A stretch of 64,000 bases of DNA, taken from positions 7,087,501-7,151,500 of the forward strand of contig JANTQA010000063.1 in assembly GCA_027625915.1 (NCBI GenBank). The letters are read 5' to 3'. This stretch comes from Anaeramoeba flamelloides. Lineage: Eukaryota; Metamonada; Anaeramoebidae. The position numbers were made by a program, and so were the translations under genes. Below are positions 24,335 through 35,680 of the stretch, in pieces (within the stretch, counting starts at the first letter, position 1; every line of letters begins with the position of its first letter). The notes under the pieces were generated by a model. That model worked only from the letters and a program-made list of their open reading frames with translations. It searched no databases and was not told where the DNA came from.

Positions 24335-25420
24335 TTCTCCTATTTAAACCAATAAATAATTCTTGCATAATCAAAATAATTGATTTTCCATTTAAAGATA
24401 CTCACCAGATTTAAAACACTTTTAAAATAGAATAAAATGAATTCCAACTGTGAAGAAAAAAATTTAAAAAAAGTTTACTATTGAATTGAAAAAAAATCTT
24501 AATAGAACCAAAAAAGTGGATTTTTGACTTAAGCTGTAAAATACATCTAATTTTTTTTTTGATTTATTTTTTTCATAAAATTATCTTTTTTTAATAGATT
24601 GTTTTATGGTGATGTTTCAAAAGTAAAGGTTTTGGATTTAGAGTGTTACCAATTAACAACAAATTGGATTAAATAGAATTATATTGGTGGTGTACGTTTG
24701 GAAAATAATTTGGTTTAAATTGAAGTAATTTAACCCTTTGGAAATTTAACAAAGTATTGATTGGTGTCTTTTTTTTTTAATTTTTGGTTTTTTTGGAATT
24801 GAGAATTACTATATCAACTTTTTTTTTAATCGAATTTTTTGACAATAAGTATCGTGAAATTTATTTTTTTTATTTGAATTTAAAAATAAAAGAAGGTCAA
24901 TTTCACAATACCCTTTTTAGTTTTCAAGTCACGCCTTGAGTCTTGGTCAAATCTACAGTAAACGAATAGACCCCTAACTCTTTTTAAGTTTATTTGCCAA
25001 ATAAAAAACTTTTTAAAAAATCAAAAATAATTATTTCACAAATAAAAAAATCGAAAGAAACGAATTTTGAAAGAGAAAATAAATATCATCTCCAAATCTC
25101 AAATCAACAACAGCTATAACAAGACATCACTTAAAGTATTACTTTCGTTTTGAAATATTTCAAAGATGAGAGGATATATTACCTAATGAAAAAACACAAA
25201 AAATTGAAAATACAGAGAATTTCTTTGTTTGACTTAAAAAAAAGCCCATACTTAACTGATCAACTTTTCAAAGAGAAAAAACTTACAGAAGCATTCTTTT
25301 CTTTACAAATATAACAAATTGTTTCCAAACAGAGGAAAAATAAACCCCAAATTTTTAATGGAGATTTGTCCAATCTTTTCATTTTTTTTAATTATTTTTT
25401 ATTAATATTTATAATTTGAA

Positions 25421-25615
25421 ATGGGTAAAGTTCACGGATCACTTACACGTGCAGGAAAAGTTAGAAACCAAACACCAAAGGTTGAAAAACTTCCAAAGAA
25501 AAAGAAACTCACAGGCCGTGCCAAAATGAGATTTTTATATAACAAAAGATTTGTTCATGTTGTTGAAGAACAAGGAAGAAGAAGAGCAGGACCAAACTCC
25601 AACAAAAACAAATAA
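25421..25615 (+). CDS. RPS30: 40S ribosomal protein eS30
   Basis: 64 residues, one exon, stop TAA. eS30 is a small basic protein of the 40S subunit near the decoding centre. [20 protein letters not shown], then a lysine-rich linker, [19 protein letters not shown] and a C-terminal GPNSNKNK are diagnostic of the family. In animals eS30 is made as a C-terminal fusion to the ubiquitin-like FUBI. Here the start lies directly before the KVHGSL motif with no ubiquitin-like coding upstream, as in yeast. Codons are distinctly richer in G and C than the flanks, as expected for a highly expressed gene. The gene stands alone. Confidence 0.97.
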   Translation: MGKVHGSLTRAGKVRNQTPKVEKLPKKKKLTGRAKMRFLYNKRFVHVVEEQGRRRAGPNSNKNK

Positions 25616-26607
25616 ATTTCCTTTCAATTCTTTTTCTTTAAAGAATTACACATAGAGGTAATTAATTCTGAAAAAGCAAACCATACTGGCTAAAAAAAAA
25701 AAAAAATTACTAATTTGCTTCTTTTATTTTTTTTGAATTAAGAAAAAAAACAAAAGAAATCATTCTTTGAAATTTTGCTTCTTAATTTGAAGAGTACTTC
25801 AAAATAAAAAGATCTCAAAACAATTTTTTTTATTTTGTTGATTTCTTTGTTGTTTTCTTTTTTTTCTTTTTGATTTCTTTTTTTTTTTTTTTTTTTTTTT
25901 TGAACATTTCTTTCTTTAGACTAAAAAAAAGATTTTCTTTTTTGATAAAAATTTCAGCTATTTTTCTCCACAAACCAAGATTATGCTATCTCTTATTTTG
26001 TGATTTTGTTGTTATTAAAGTGGAGTTAACCCTTGTTAGTCAATTTATTGTTCCGAAATTCAACAAGCTATTCCTGATACTTTTTGAAACCACTTTAAAA
26101 AAATTAAAAAGGAAAACAAGTAAACCAGTATTAATTTTATTTGTCAGTTTCTGAAAATCAAACGTCGAACTATATCAACAAGAATTTGATTTGTTAAAAT
26201 TCTATTCATTTGGAAATCTACTAAATAGTCTCAAAAAAATTGGCAGCTGTTAAAATTTAATTACTCTAATTATAATTTTCTTTCAGAGTACAATAAGGAA
26301 GAACTTATATTAATTCAGTCTATAAAAACATCGTTTCTCATTGATTTTGTCAAGATCTTTGTGTTTTTTCAAACTAATAATTAGCAAAATATTTGTAGCT
26401 TGAAAAAACAATTTTTATTATTAATTGGGAACAACAAAAGGAATGTGAAAGAAAAAAATGTGAGACAAACCTGTTTTTAATTGAGTATATTTGGAAAACC
26501 GTGAATTACAGAAACTTTGAAAACAAAGTCCTTCTTCCCAATTTTTTTTTTTTTTTTGATAAATCTACTGAAGTCAAAATAAAGCCTACAAAATAATTTA
26601 ATACGTG

Positions 26608-26860
26608 TTTTAAAATAAAAAAGCGTGTTTTTTTGTTTTTGAAGACCTATACATTAATAGATCAAAGAAACCAATAATAAACCCTAATTAAATATGGTAT
26701 TGGTTTCTTAAAGTTCTATTGTTTGAAAAGAAATTCCAAAAATGAAGGATCAAATTGCAAAATTTATCTTAAAAAAATAGAGTAAATTTTCAGGGAATTT
26801 TTATCAAAAAAACAAAAAATTTCAAAAATTTTATAAAAAAACAAAAATTTTAACAAGATT
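26608..26860 (+). repeat. D family element, copy C, right end missing
   Basis: Left end TTTTAAAATAAAAAAGCGTG, then GAAGACCTATACATTAAT and the internal palindromic block around CCAATAATAAACCC and ATTGGTTTCTTAAAG. Similarity fades after about 26860 and the right terminal repeat is not found. Confidence 0.65.
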
Positions 26861-27519
26861 TCTAGAATTAATATTATTTCAAAACAACACTTATGTTTTG
26901 GAGTTATAAAATAAAATCTATTAGTAATAAAATTAAATTCAATCATCATGAAACTTGGATAAACCTAAATGACTAAAATCTGACCTTAGTGACTAAAAAT
27001 ATTTTTTTAATCTAAAAAATAACATTTTTTGATCTTTTTTGTGTTTTTTTTTATTTCATTTTTGATTCTATTCGAATACCCACTTGGTTCTATTTAAGCA
27101 ATAATGAAGGGTAGTATTGGTTTATTAGGAAACTATAAAATTTTATACAGAATTTTTAATAAAAATACCCATAAATGAACTAAATTAAATAAAAACAGGG
27201 TAAAACCCACCTTTAGTATTTTTTAAGTGTTTACTGAGGGATTTTATAAGAGTAGAACAAAAAAACAAAAAAAAAACCCAAAAAAACAATTTTTCAAAAA
27301 AAAATATTTTAATCTTTGGATAAAAGATCCTAATTACCTTAAGTGAACATTAACTCTTATTTAATCCACTACCCAAAGGAAATAGAAAACTTATTTTTAC
27401 AAATACATAGAATTAAACCAGACAAATAAAAACCATTTATCTGCCTCAGCGAAACAAATTATTGTTTTTAAAAGAGTTCATTTTCCCAATTCATCTTCAG
27501 TCAAAAGATCTAGACCTTT

Positions 27520-28220
27520 TTTCTGGATTTTTGGATCAAATTAGAAATTGAAAAATTTGCTATAAAATATTTATTTTGAAGAAATATCACTTTTAGTAAT
27601 TACAAGAGTTTTCAAGAACCCATAATAATGAACATTTAATCTTATATTAATAATTACTAGAAAAATAAATTAAATATTGAATCCTTGAAGACCAAAAAAA
27701 AATTGATTAAATATTTATTTCAGAAACATTTATTAAATTTAGGGAACTTTAAAAGATCAGAGTAATATTATTTTTCAAATATTTAGAGTAAAAATTGAAC
27801 CTTTATTAGTAAAATCAGCTATTTGATGATTAATACACTCATTTTTTCATTAAAAGTATTAATTTTAATATGTTGATTTGTTTGAAAATATTTGAAAAAA
27901 AGAGAAATAATTATAAAGCATATTGATACTTTTAATATTGATTTATTACCAACCCACTGAAGAAATTAAGAATTAATTATCACTTATTGATTAAAAATTA
28001 TCAAATTAAAAAGTATTTCTTTATTATTAACCAAAATTTCCAGGTTTTCAAAATAGTGTTTTGGGGGAATTTGCAATTTATTTGTTTGATTGCTTTTCTC
28101 ATGATTTTTTTGATTCAAAAAAAAAAGAAAAAAAAACGATTTAAACTATTTACTAGAAGAATATTTATTATAATTTTTCAAGTTTGATATAATTATTGTA
28201 TTTTTTTATAATTTAGTTGA
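27520..28220 (+). repeat. Dispersed repeat N, copy 1
   Basis: About 700 bp align in order with about 46060-46760: GGATCAAATTAGAAATTG near the left, TTATTTGATGAT in the middle, and ATTGATTAAAAATTATCAAA then TTTCAAAATAGTGTTTTGGG on the right. The copies are well diverged, have no clear terminal repeats and no ORF in common. Confidence 0.55.
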
Positions 28221-29672
28221 TATTTTAGATTCAGTTATTCCAAAACTTTAAATTTTTCGTTTTAAAGACTGTTTATGTATACCCCCTTCACATAACATTT
28301 GATTTCTATCTTCTTTACTGAAAATAATAGTATTTCAAGTAATTTCAGGGTTATGTTTGGAACTGAACTTTATTTAAGGGACTAGTCTCTATTAATTTTT
28401 TTTGACCAATAACTAAATAAAGATTCCTTATCTTGAAATATGTTTAAAATTGAAAATCGACAGTTTTTTTCAAAGTTAGAACTTTTAGTTCTTTTTTTTT
28501 AAAATTTTACAATTCTATCAAAAAAAGTGACTTTTAAAATTTTTTTTTTAAAAAAATATCTTGAACAGATGATAATTTTTTGATTAATTTTGGATTTAAT
28601 TATTTTCTCAAAAATAATATTTATTCTCATTTTTAAAAACGAAAAAATAATTTAAAACTAGTGAATATTTTCTCTTTCACTCCTGTTCATCCAAATTGAC
28701 TCTAAAAAGAACTCAATTTATTTTATCAATAATTACTTTTTAAAAAAATAGTTCTTATTCTTTTCTTTGATTTTTTTTGACTCTGACAAAAACTTTTGGA
28801 ATAATCATTTGGAAACACTTAAAAAAACTTCAAATTCAACAAAAACTAAAGAGCGTAAACTCAAAAAGTAGATTCATGAAAAAAAAGAATGTTACAAGAA
28901 AAGAAAGAAAATCTTTGATCAAGAGTAAAGCATATATTGCTTATTATTTTCGAATCAAACTGTTTTTTTCATGCAAATCCAAAAAAACCTTTTCAGGTTT
29001 ATTTTTCAAACTATTTTCTGTAGGTCTTCCATAAACACAAAAAGTTTTGCTCTCTTGCTCATATTTTTTTTTATTTTTTGTATTTTTGCGAAAAGTTGAA
29101 AAAAAGCAACTTTTAAAAAATTGAAAAAATCGAAAAATTTTTTATTTTTATAAAAACAATAAATAAATTTAATGAATGTCATTTAGCAAGATTTCATTAA
29201 TATACTAAGAAGTTTTTCACTTTGATTTCAAATCCAAGTAATTGGTAAAAAAAAATTCGAAATCTATATTAAATTTACCTAAAAAAAATTTAATTTCGAC
29301 TAATCCCTTAAATGAGAAAAGATATATCAAATTTTTAAAAACAATAATTTATTTCTGAAAATAGTAAAGTCAAGTTTGATTTTATTGTAGCCAGTTTTTG
29401 ACTTAGCTTTTCTAATATTATGACTAGTAATTTTTTTTTAATTTGTTATTAAATTTAGATATAGATTTTTTTAGTTTATTAAACCCTTATGGTTTCAATC
29501 CCTGAAATCTTAATCAATGTTATTTTCGGTGAGGTTACATGTGAATTTGATTCTTAGTTGATAGATCTAGCGCTTGGTTTGGGTTTAAAAAGCGGTTAAA
29601 AAATGAAGTTTTTGGCAATTAATTGTTTTTTTTTTAAATATACGAATTGGGGGATCTAAGAATAATAAGGTA

Positions 29673-30850
29673 TTTCCAAAAAAGTGGGGAATTTTTTTAC
29701 ATTTCATAAAAAATAATCTTATTAAGTGATGGTAATCATTAATTAACGATACCAAATTAAGTTTAATATTTATACAGATTGAACCAACCACTTATGTATT
29801 TAATTCAAAACATGTTAGTTGAAATATTCCAAAAAATGAAAAAAAAATAAAGTACTTTTTTTGGTTAAAGCAACGTACGACCTATTTTCAATTAAAACCC
29901 TGGAATATGGAAAGGGAACAAATAATTTTTTAAACACAAAAACGCAGTTATATATTTTTAATAATATTGTAATTTTTTTTGAGATTATACAAGTTATGAA
30001 AATGATATTTTCGATCAAAAAGATAATAATAAACACTAATTTTCACCATAAAAAAATATCAGATAAAATCGAGATCAGAAATTTTAATATAAACTCTTTT
30101 TCAAAAATGGTGACTCACCTGAAATAATAATTTGAAAAAAAAAAATTATCCTTTAGTATTCAAGAACAATTAATAACTAAATATGACTTGTAATTCTCTT
30201 TTAAGTCATTCTAAATCTATAAAAGCCTGATATAGTAAAAATTAAAAAAAAATAAAACCAAAAACTAAAAAAAAGTGAGTCATAATTTTTGAAAAGAGCA
30301 TTACCGATTTTTTATTACTGAACTTTCACTGAAAAAAAGTTGAACAACAAGATTTTTTATAAATAATTAAATCCATTTTAAAAGACCTAACATAGTCTCA
30401 ATTTTCTTAGTGATTATTTGTCTTTTCGAAGATCTCTTTTTTTTTCCACATGATCTTTTAAAAAAAAAAGAAGAAAAAAAAAGAAAAAGAAATGAAAAAG
30501 AAAAACAAAAATTTGAAAAAGAAAAACAAAAACAAAAGAAAAACAAAAATTTGAAAAAGCAATATTAAAATTTGCAAAATTAGAAAAAATGATTCTGATC
30601 CAAAAATTTGAAAATTGTTTTTGTAAAGAATACTGGAATAAACTCTCAAAACAACTCCCATTAACATTATAAAGTGAGTCAAAATTTATGAAAAATAGTT
30701 TATTTATGCAATACAATACTAAAAAACAAATTGAATTATTATCAAGAATCTATAAATGGTGATTAATGATTTTATATATTTAAATCCTTTTTTGAAGAAA
30801 ACGTTACATAAATATATTTTTAAATTAAATTTGCCCCACTTTCTTGGAAA
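29673..30850 (+). repeat. T family element T1, inserted in S1 and itself interrupted
   Basis: Ends TTTCCAAAAAAGTGGGG and CCCCACTTTCTTGGAAA are inverted repeats flanked by TA on both sides, indicating a TA target duplication as in the Tc1/mariner group. It breaks the S1 sequence, which resumes beyond it. It contains the GTGACTCAC-ended element at 30096-30694. Without that block its length is about 580 bp, like T2 at 8706-9280. Confidence 0.78.
30096..30694 (+). repeat. GTGACTCAC-ended element nested in T1, with coding-like remnant
   Basis: Left end TTTTTCAAAAATGGTGACTCAC and right end GTGAGTCAAAATTTATGAAA are inverted. A further internal copy of the end motif lies at 30276-30296. The block is absent from T2. 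Its right half contains a plus-strand frame at about 30545-30671 that reads QKFEKAILKFAKLEKMILIQ, then KFENCFCKEYWNKLSKQLPL and a TAA. The copy at 45590-46010 keeps a similar frame (KKLEKMSLIQKWKIFF). Upstream of that the sequence is lysine/glutamate-rich and frame-broken. The protein is not recognised. It may be an element-encoded or captured coiled-coil fragment. Confidence 0.6.
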
Positions 30851-31219
30851 TAGCTTAGATTAATAAGTATTTAAACATGGATTTTAATTTTTGGGTTTTC
30901 AATTGAAATATTTATTTCCCTTTTACTCATTAACTAAAAAATTTTTTTTTAAAAATTCTAAATAAAAGCAAATCTAATTCTAAATTTCAATTGAAAAACC
31001 CATAAGCCAATTTTTTTTCTAAAGTTCCAAACTATTATTCTTAGATCCCCCAATTCGTATATTTTAAAAAAAAAAACAATTAATTGCCAAAAACTTCATT
31101 TTTTAACCGCTTTTTAAACCCAAATCAAGCCCTAGATCTCTCAACAAAGAATCAAATTAACATGTAACCACACCTAAAACAAGATAACCTTATTTCAAAT
31201 TTCAGCGATTGTAAACCTT

Positions 31220-31775
31220 AACCAAAATAAAAGGATTGTATTTGTAAGGTATCTGAATATTTTATTTCAAAACTCCACTCTTAAGAATTCTTTTTTCAAA
31301 GTGTAATTACAGAATCTTAATCATAGACCGAGACTGAAAGATCCCATTAAAAAAAAAAATAAAAATTTCCTTTCTCTTGATTAATATTTTAATAACACAC
31401 CTCTTCAATTAAAATCTTCAAAGAGACTCTAATTAAGATAACTCTTGAATTGTGAACCAAAAAATTAATTCTAAAGTATAATTTTAAAACCTTTAAAAAC
31501 AATTAGGAAGTTATTCAAGACAAACCAAAAATCATTTTACAAAACTTTCAAAAAAGACCTTTTAATACCAATTTAATATTTTGATTTCACTGACAAAATA
31601 CCAACTAAATACACTGTATCAATAAAAAAACATAACTACACTCTGAAAACAATAAAACACATCTCAAATTTTCTTTATTCTTTATTTTTTTATTTTCATA
31701 CACAAATATTAAGTTTTTTATTAAATTTTTTTCAATCATCCTTTTCTTGGGCAACGCAAACAAAAACAGAAATTA
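31220..31775. other. Spacer before hypothetical ORF
   Basis: No feature seen apart from AT-rich sequence. It becomes slightly richer in C and G toward 31740, as would fit the approach to a transcribed unit. Confidence 0.5.
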
Positions 31776-32129
31776 GTGCTTTGCCATTCAACTCTCATGA
31801 AAAACAGATTTTTCAACAGCTCTAAGAAGAAATTGAACACTTTCCAAAATGATCAGTGTCTTAAACACACCCAGCACAAGCCAAATAAGCAACCAAACAA
31901 AATAAATTCCAAACCAAAATTGCCAAATAGCTGTAAAAAGAACCAACAACCACAACTAGAACGCCCCAAAGCGCCACACAACAGAACACAGGATTTGATG
32001 GATCAAACAAACAACATAAACAATTGGGTTTTCCAAAAAGAGATTGGGATCAATCAAAATCGAATAGTTGTTGACAATTATGGTTTTGTGATCAATGAAA
32101 ATGGATCAAATCAAAATTTAAAGTGGTAA
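31776..32129 (+). CDS. Hypothetical basic Asn/Lys/Pro/Gln-rich protein, or first exon
   Basis: 117 residues, not recognised. Residues 1-90 are low complexity and basic (KPNKQPNKINSKPKLPNSCK). The end is more ordered: NNWVFQKEIGINQNRIVVDN then YGFVINENGSNQNLKW. Nucleotide composition is clearly richer in C and G than either flank, and His, Pro, Cys and Trp are present, which supports real coding. The final codons read TGG TAA, but TG followed by GTAAAG could equally be a 5' splice donor, so the ORF may be exon 1 of a longer gene. The VDNYGFVINE segment faintly recalls the stretch before TBC (Rab-GAP) domains; no TBC exon follows, so I do not assign it. Start chosen is the first ATG; MKNRFF eight codons later is also possible. 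Confidence 0.45.
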   Translation: MLCHSTLMKNRFFNSSKKKLNTFQNDQCLKHTQHKPNKQPNKINSKPKLPNSCKKNQQPQLERPKAPHNRTQDLMDQTNNINNWVFQKEIGINQNRIVVDNYGFVINENGSNQNLKW

Positions 32130-32992
32130 AGACAAATTGGGCACCAGCACATTTGAAATCACAGATTTGGTATCATTTTTGCCTTTTTTTTCTTTTTCTT
32201 TTTCCTTTTACATTCTTGTTTTTTTGTTTCTTTATTTTTTTTTATTGCAATAAAGTTGAATTATTTTTTTAATTTTATCTTTTTTTTTTTTTTTTTTTGA
32301 TTCGAAATAGAGTAATTATCAAAAGAATTACCATCTAGTTTTCTAAATTATCTTTAAAACAACAGACAAATTACACTTGTCCAATTTTTAGTCCTCAGTC
32401 ACAAACTTTTTTTTTTCTTGATTCGGAATAGGATTTCTTCCTGTAATAAAAACAAAAAAAAGTCTTTTTGGAAATACCTTTTGATTTAAAATTAGAAAAG
32501 ACTCTTCCTTGTTTGAAAATTAGAAAGAGAATTGAAAGTGTTCTCGCAACCCAAAAAGGACTTCTACTTTGTATTCACCTTAAAAAGTTAATCCTAATGC
32601 TAATTTGTTAAAAGCGAATATTTTCTTTTTCTCTTTTTGTTATTTTTTATCTTAAGTGAGCAAGGAGTCAAATAAATGAACCAATTCCTTTGTCTAAAAA
32701 TTAATTTCCACTTTTTTGATCATCACAATTGTTAATCACTAAAGAACAGTTGATCTCGTTTTCTACTGAATTCTTTTAAAAATTCTTCTCAAATAAGGAA
32801 TATTGATTTTGGTAGGATTCGATAAGAAAATTCATATTATTTTTACTTTTTGTCATTCCTGTTATTGGTTTTGTTTCTTAAAAAGTCATAATATTCTGAA
32901 AATAATTCTGAATTTGCATTTTTACTCTAAAATTACAATTGTTGTTAGATTAGTGTCGTCAAAATAACCCGTGCAAAATAATAAAATGCATG

Positions 32993-33423
32993 TTTCAAAA
33001 TAAAAAGCGTGTTTTTTCGTTATAGTTGACCTATACATTAACCAATCAAAGAAACCAATAATAAACCCTAAAAAATATGGTACTGGTTTCTTAAAGTTCT
33101 ATTATTTAAAAAAGAAATTCTAAAAATGAAGGATAAAATTGTAAAATTTATCTCAAAAAATAGAGTAAATTTTTTGAGAAAATTTTCATTATCAAAAAAA
33201 ACAAAAAATTTCAAAAACATGACAATATTATTAAAAATTTTCAACTATTTGCATGAATAATTTAAATTTTACTGAAAATATCAAGGAGTTTACTTTCAAA
33301 ATTGATTTGAACTTAAGTATACTATTTGTAGTAGGTTGGATGTTGCCTTGATACAAGAATAAAAAAAAGATCGGATAATATTTTGAAACACATATTATAG
33401 TTGTTCTGTACGCTTTATTTTGA
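32993..33423 (+). repeat. D family element, copy D (~431 bp), best preserved ends
   Basis: TTTCAAAATAAAAAGCGTG at the left is the imperfect inverse of GTACGCTTTATTTTGA at the right. The interior has a palindromic block built on GAAACCAATAATAAACCC and ACTGGTTTCTT. No ORF. A target duplication could not be fixed. Confidence 0.78.
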
Positions 33424-34049
33424 TCATTGTAAAAACAATCAAAGAGTTAATAATTTGAGGTCCAGGCACCAATTTAAACCATAAATCGTTTCTTTTATTA
33501 CCCCCATATTTTAAATCATCGAATAAAGGAAAATAAACTCTCCTATAGCCAGAATTACAAAAAGATTTTATTACACGAAGGAATAAAAAGCTAAAAAAAC
33601 AATACAGTTCCTTGTACTTTTTAGCAGACTCACTAATATACAAAATAAGGCCTAAAATAACCAATAACATATAAAAAAAGATAGCAAAAAATAACCGACC
33701 ATCTCTTTTTTTGTTTCAACTCAAAACAGTAATCTAAAAAAATAAAAACAATTAATTTACCTCTAATTCTCGAATTGTTCATTAAAAAAAAAATATTTTA
33801 TTTGTGCCTTATTTTACAAATTAGAGAGTGTGCTAAAAAGTACTAGGACTTTAATTTTTTTTTTTTTTCCTTTTTATTTATTTTTTTGAAAAAATATTTG
33901 ATTGATTGTAATTGATTAAATTGAACCAATTCTATTTATTTTATTTAATATTCTTCTAAAAATGATTTTCAAATTTTGAATCCAAATTATTTTTTTTAAT
34001 TTAGTTGAAATATTTCTTTTACTTTTTTAATTTTGGTTTCTCTTTTCTT

Positions 34050-35208
34050 ATTTTTTTTCTTTTTTTTTTCAAAAGATCGAACAGAAAAAAAAAGATCTTC
34101 GAAAAACCAATAATCATAAAGAAAATTGAGACTACGAAATGTCTTTTAAAACAAATTTAATTATTATCAAAAAATCTTATTGTTTACTTTTTTTCAGTGA
34201 AAGTTCAGTAATAAAAAATCTATAAAGCTCATTTCAAAGATTGTGACTCACTTTTTTTTAGTTTTTTGTTTTATTTTTTTTTTAAATTTTAAAATATCAG
34301 GTTTATATGTCCTTAATATTAAAAAGCACTTTTTTTTTCAGATTAATAATTTTCGAAATCTATTTTTATAACAAAATTCTGTTAAAAACTGTGATAAAAT
34401 TTTTTAGAATCAAAACAATCTTGACTTTCGAAATCGAAAATATTTTTTGAAATTTTTGTGCACTTTTATATTATTGTTTTGAAAAATTGGGGTTGAGGAA
34501 AATTTGAAATCAAAGAATAAGTTAATATATTAGATTAGAATATTTTCCAGATAGTTTATGCTATTTAAATATAGTCGGTTTCCACTTTTCAGGCACAAAT
34601 TTTCTACGAAATTTAAGGCACAAAATAAAATCCCAAATTAAGGCAAAAAATTCAGATTCTAGTAATTTAAATTGTAAAAAAAAAATTACAAATTTTATTC
34701 CTTAATTTGAGAGTCTTTTGGGCCTTAAATTTCATTGAAAGTTTGTAACTTTAATGTGGAACCGACTATAACTTTTATTTTAATTTTACCCTTTAATAAT
34801 ATAAAAACATTTGAAGACCAAATTTGTCCCTTTTATGTAGATAAAATTCCCATAATTTAGAATTTTTTTTAGTAAATGAGTTAAAATAAGATGTTTTATA
34901 TAAAAATATACATAATTTCAAGTTGAATTCAATCATTCTGACAAAAATGTTTTCAAGAAAAAGATAAATGGAAACTTTATTTATTTTTATTTTTTCATTT
35001 AGTTTTTCTATTTTTTTTAATGGAAGGTGTTTGATCAGTTTTCCATTTTTAGTGTTTTTTAGGTCATAGTGACATATATATATATAGAGATGATTTAAAA
35101 ATGAATTACAAATAATTTTTAATTATTTGTTGTTCTTTCATACTAAAGGGTTATTTTTTTTTTTATTTTTCAATTAATTATTTCAGGTGAGTCACAATTT
35201 TTGAAATG
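34050..35208 (-). repeat. GTGACTCAC-family element, minus copy with MITE insertion
   Basis: 34050-34229 is the reverse complement of about 30298-30470 (GATCTTCGAAAA, GAAAATTGAGACTA and CAGTGAAAGTTCAGTAATAA). 34230-34251 (TTTCAAAGATTGTGACTCAC) and 35186-35208 (GTGAGTCACAATTTTTGAAA) are near-perfect inverted ends of the inner part. The latter is preceded by TTATTTCAG. A mariner-type MITE (34574-34766) sits inside. The outer left end was not found. Confidence 0.6.
34574..34766. repeat. Tc1/mariner-like foldback MITE, copy 2 (~193 bp)
   Basis: TAGTCGGTTTCCACTTTTCA at the left mirrors GTGGAACCGACTA at the right. The arms carry AAATTTAAGGCACAAAAT-like sequence as in the other copies. Inserted in the GTGACTCAC element, so younger than it. 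Confidence 0.75.
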
Positions 35209-35323
35209 GTGTTTATATCACTATGATTAAAGTTGTGTAGTAAATCCTGAAAACGAAAATGAAAAATAAAAATAATCACTGTTTAAAACACTCTATTAAA
35301 GCAGAGTAGGTGATCAACAATTT

Positions 35324-35375
35324 ACACACACACACACACACACACATATACATATATCTAAATATATACATATAA
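35324..35375. repeat. (CA)n-(TA)n microsatellite
   Basis: About 11 CA units followed by imperfect ATAC/TATA sequence, 300 bp downstream of the CHFR-like gene. Confidence 0.9.
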
Positions 35376-35680
35376 CTGTTACAATTATTTTGAAAGGTTC
35401 TTTTGACCTAAATGATTGGCTTAAATTACGAAATGTTGTTATTAAAAAAATACATGAAAATTTGGATTTTTTCTTATTTTAATTAAAGAAGTATTGTTTT
35501 TTTTAGAATAATTTTGTATTTTTTTTTTTATTTTGAAAAAATATTACCCAATAAATTGAAATATCTTTCATGTTAAATAAAAACATTCCAAAATTAAAAA
35601 AAATAATAATTCAAAAACAAATATCTTTTAACTGATTAATAGATATTTTTAAAAAAAATTACAAAAAAAAAACAAATTTT

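Larger units (their letters stand above)
19894..25420. other. 5.5-kb intergenic region packed with repeats
   Basis: Contains D family copies (20763-21196 and about 22770-23200), F family copy F3 (21270-21790), a Tc1/mariner-like MITE (23739-23930) and a CA/TA microsatellite (24239-24334). Two diverged dispersed repeats are also present: 22430-22720 resembles 47335-47560, and 24780-24990 resembles 54530-54730. No supportable gene. Confidence 0.65.
25616..29486. other. Intergenic region with repeats, no gene
   Basis: Contains a truncated D family copy (26608 to about 26860) and one half of a long dispersed duplication (about 27520-28220, partner about 46060-46760). Remaining sequence is AT-rich with F/I/K-biased frames only. 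Confidence 0.6.
29487..31219. repeat. S family long-TIR element S1, carrying two nested insertions
   Basis: The left terminal repeat (about 29487-29668, through AATTGGGGGATCTAAGAATA) is inverted at about 31038-31219 (TATTCTTAGATCCCCCAATT to GATTGTAAACCTT). Arms are about 180 bp and still very similar. Removing the T1 insertion (29673-30850) and one TA leaves about 553 bp, close to the 562 bp of the empty copy S2. No coding sequence of its own. Confidence 0.8.
32130..35680. other. Intergenic region with nested repeats
   Basis: Contains D family copy D (32993-33423), a minus-strand relative of the GTGACTCAC element (about 34050-35208) with a mariner-type MITE inside it, and a CA/TA microsatellite (35324-35375). 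An open frame at 33395-33670 (-) overlaps the D copy end and is not supported as a gene. Confidence 0.6.

Noticed and set aside
28777-29034. 85-codon basic frame (KKKNVTRKERKSLIKSK)
   Set aside because: Lysine bias is expected from A-rich sequence and nothing supports a gene.
30414-30716. 100- and 74-codon minus-strand Phe-rich frames
   Set aside because: Antisense of the A-rich repeat remnant; Phe runs are simply reverse-read lysine codons.
33395-33670. 91-codon minus-strand frame with some less biased sequence (SGYRRVYFPLFDDLKYGG)
   Set aside because: It runs into the D family element end, has no recognisable motif or splice partner, and could be chance; composition alone is not enough.
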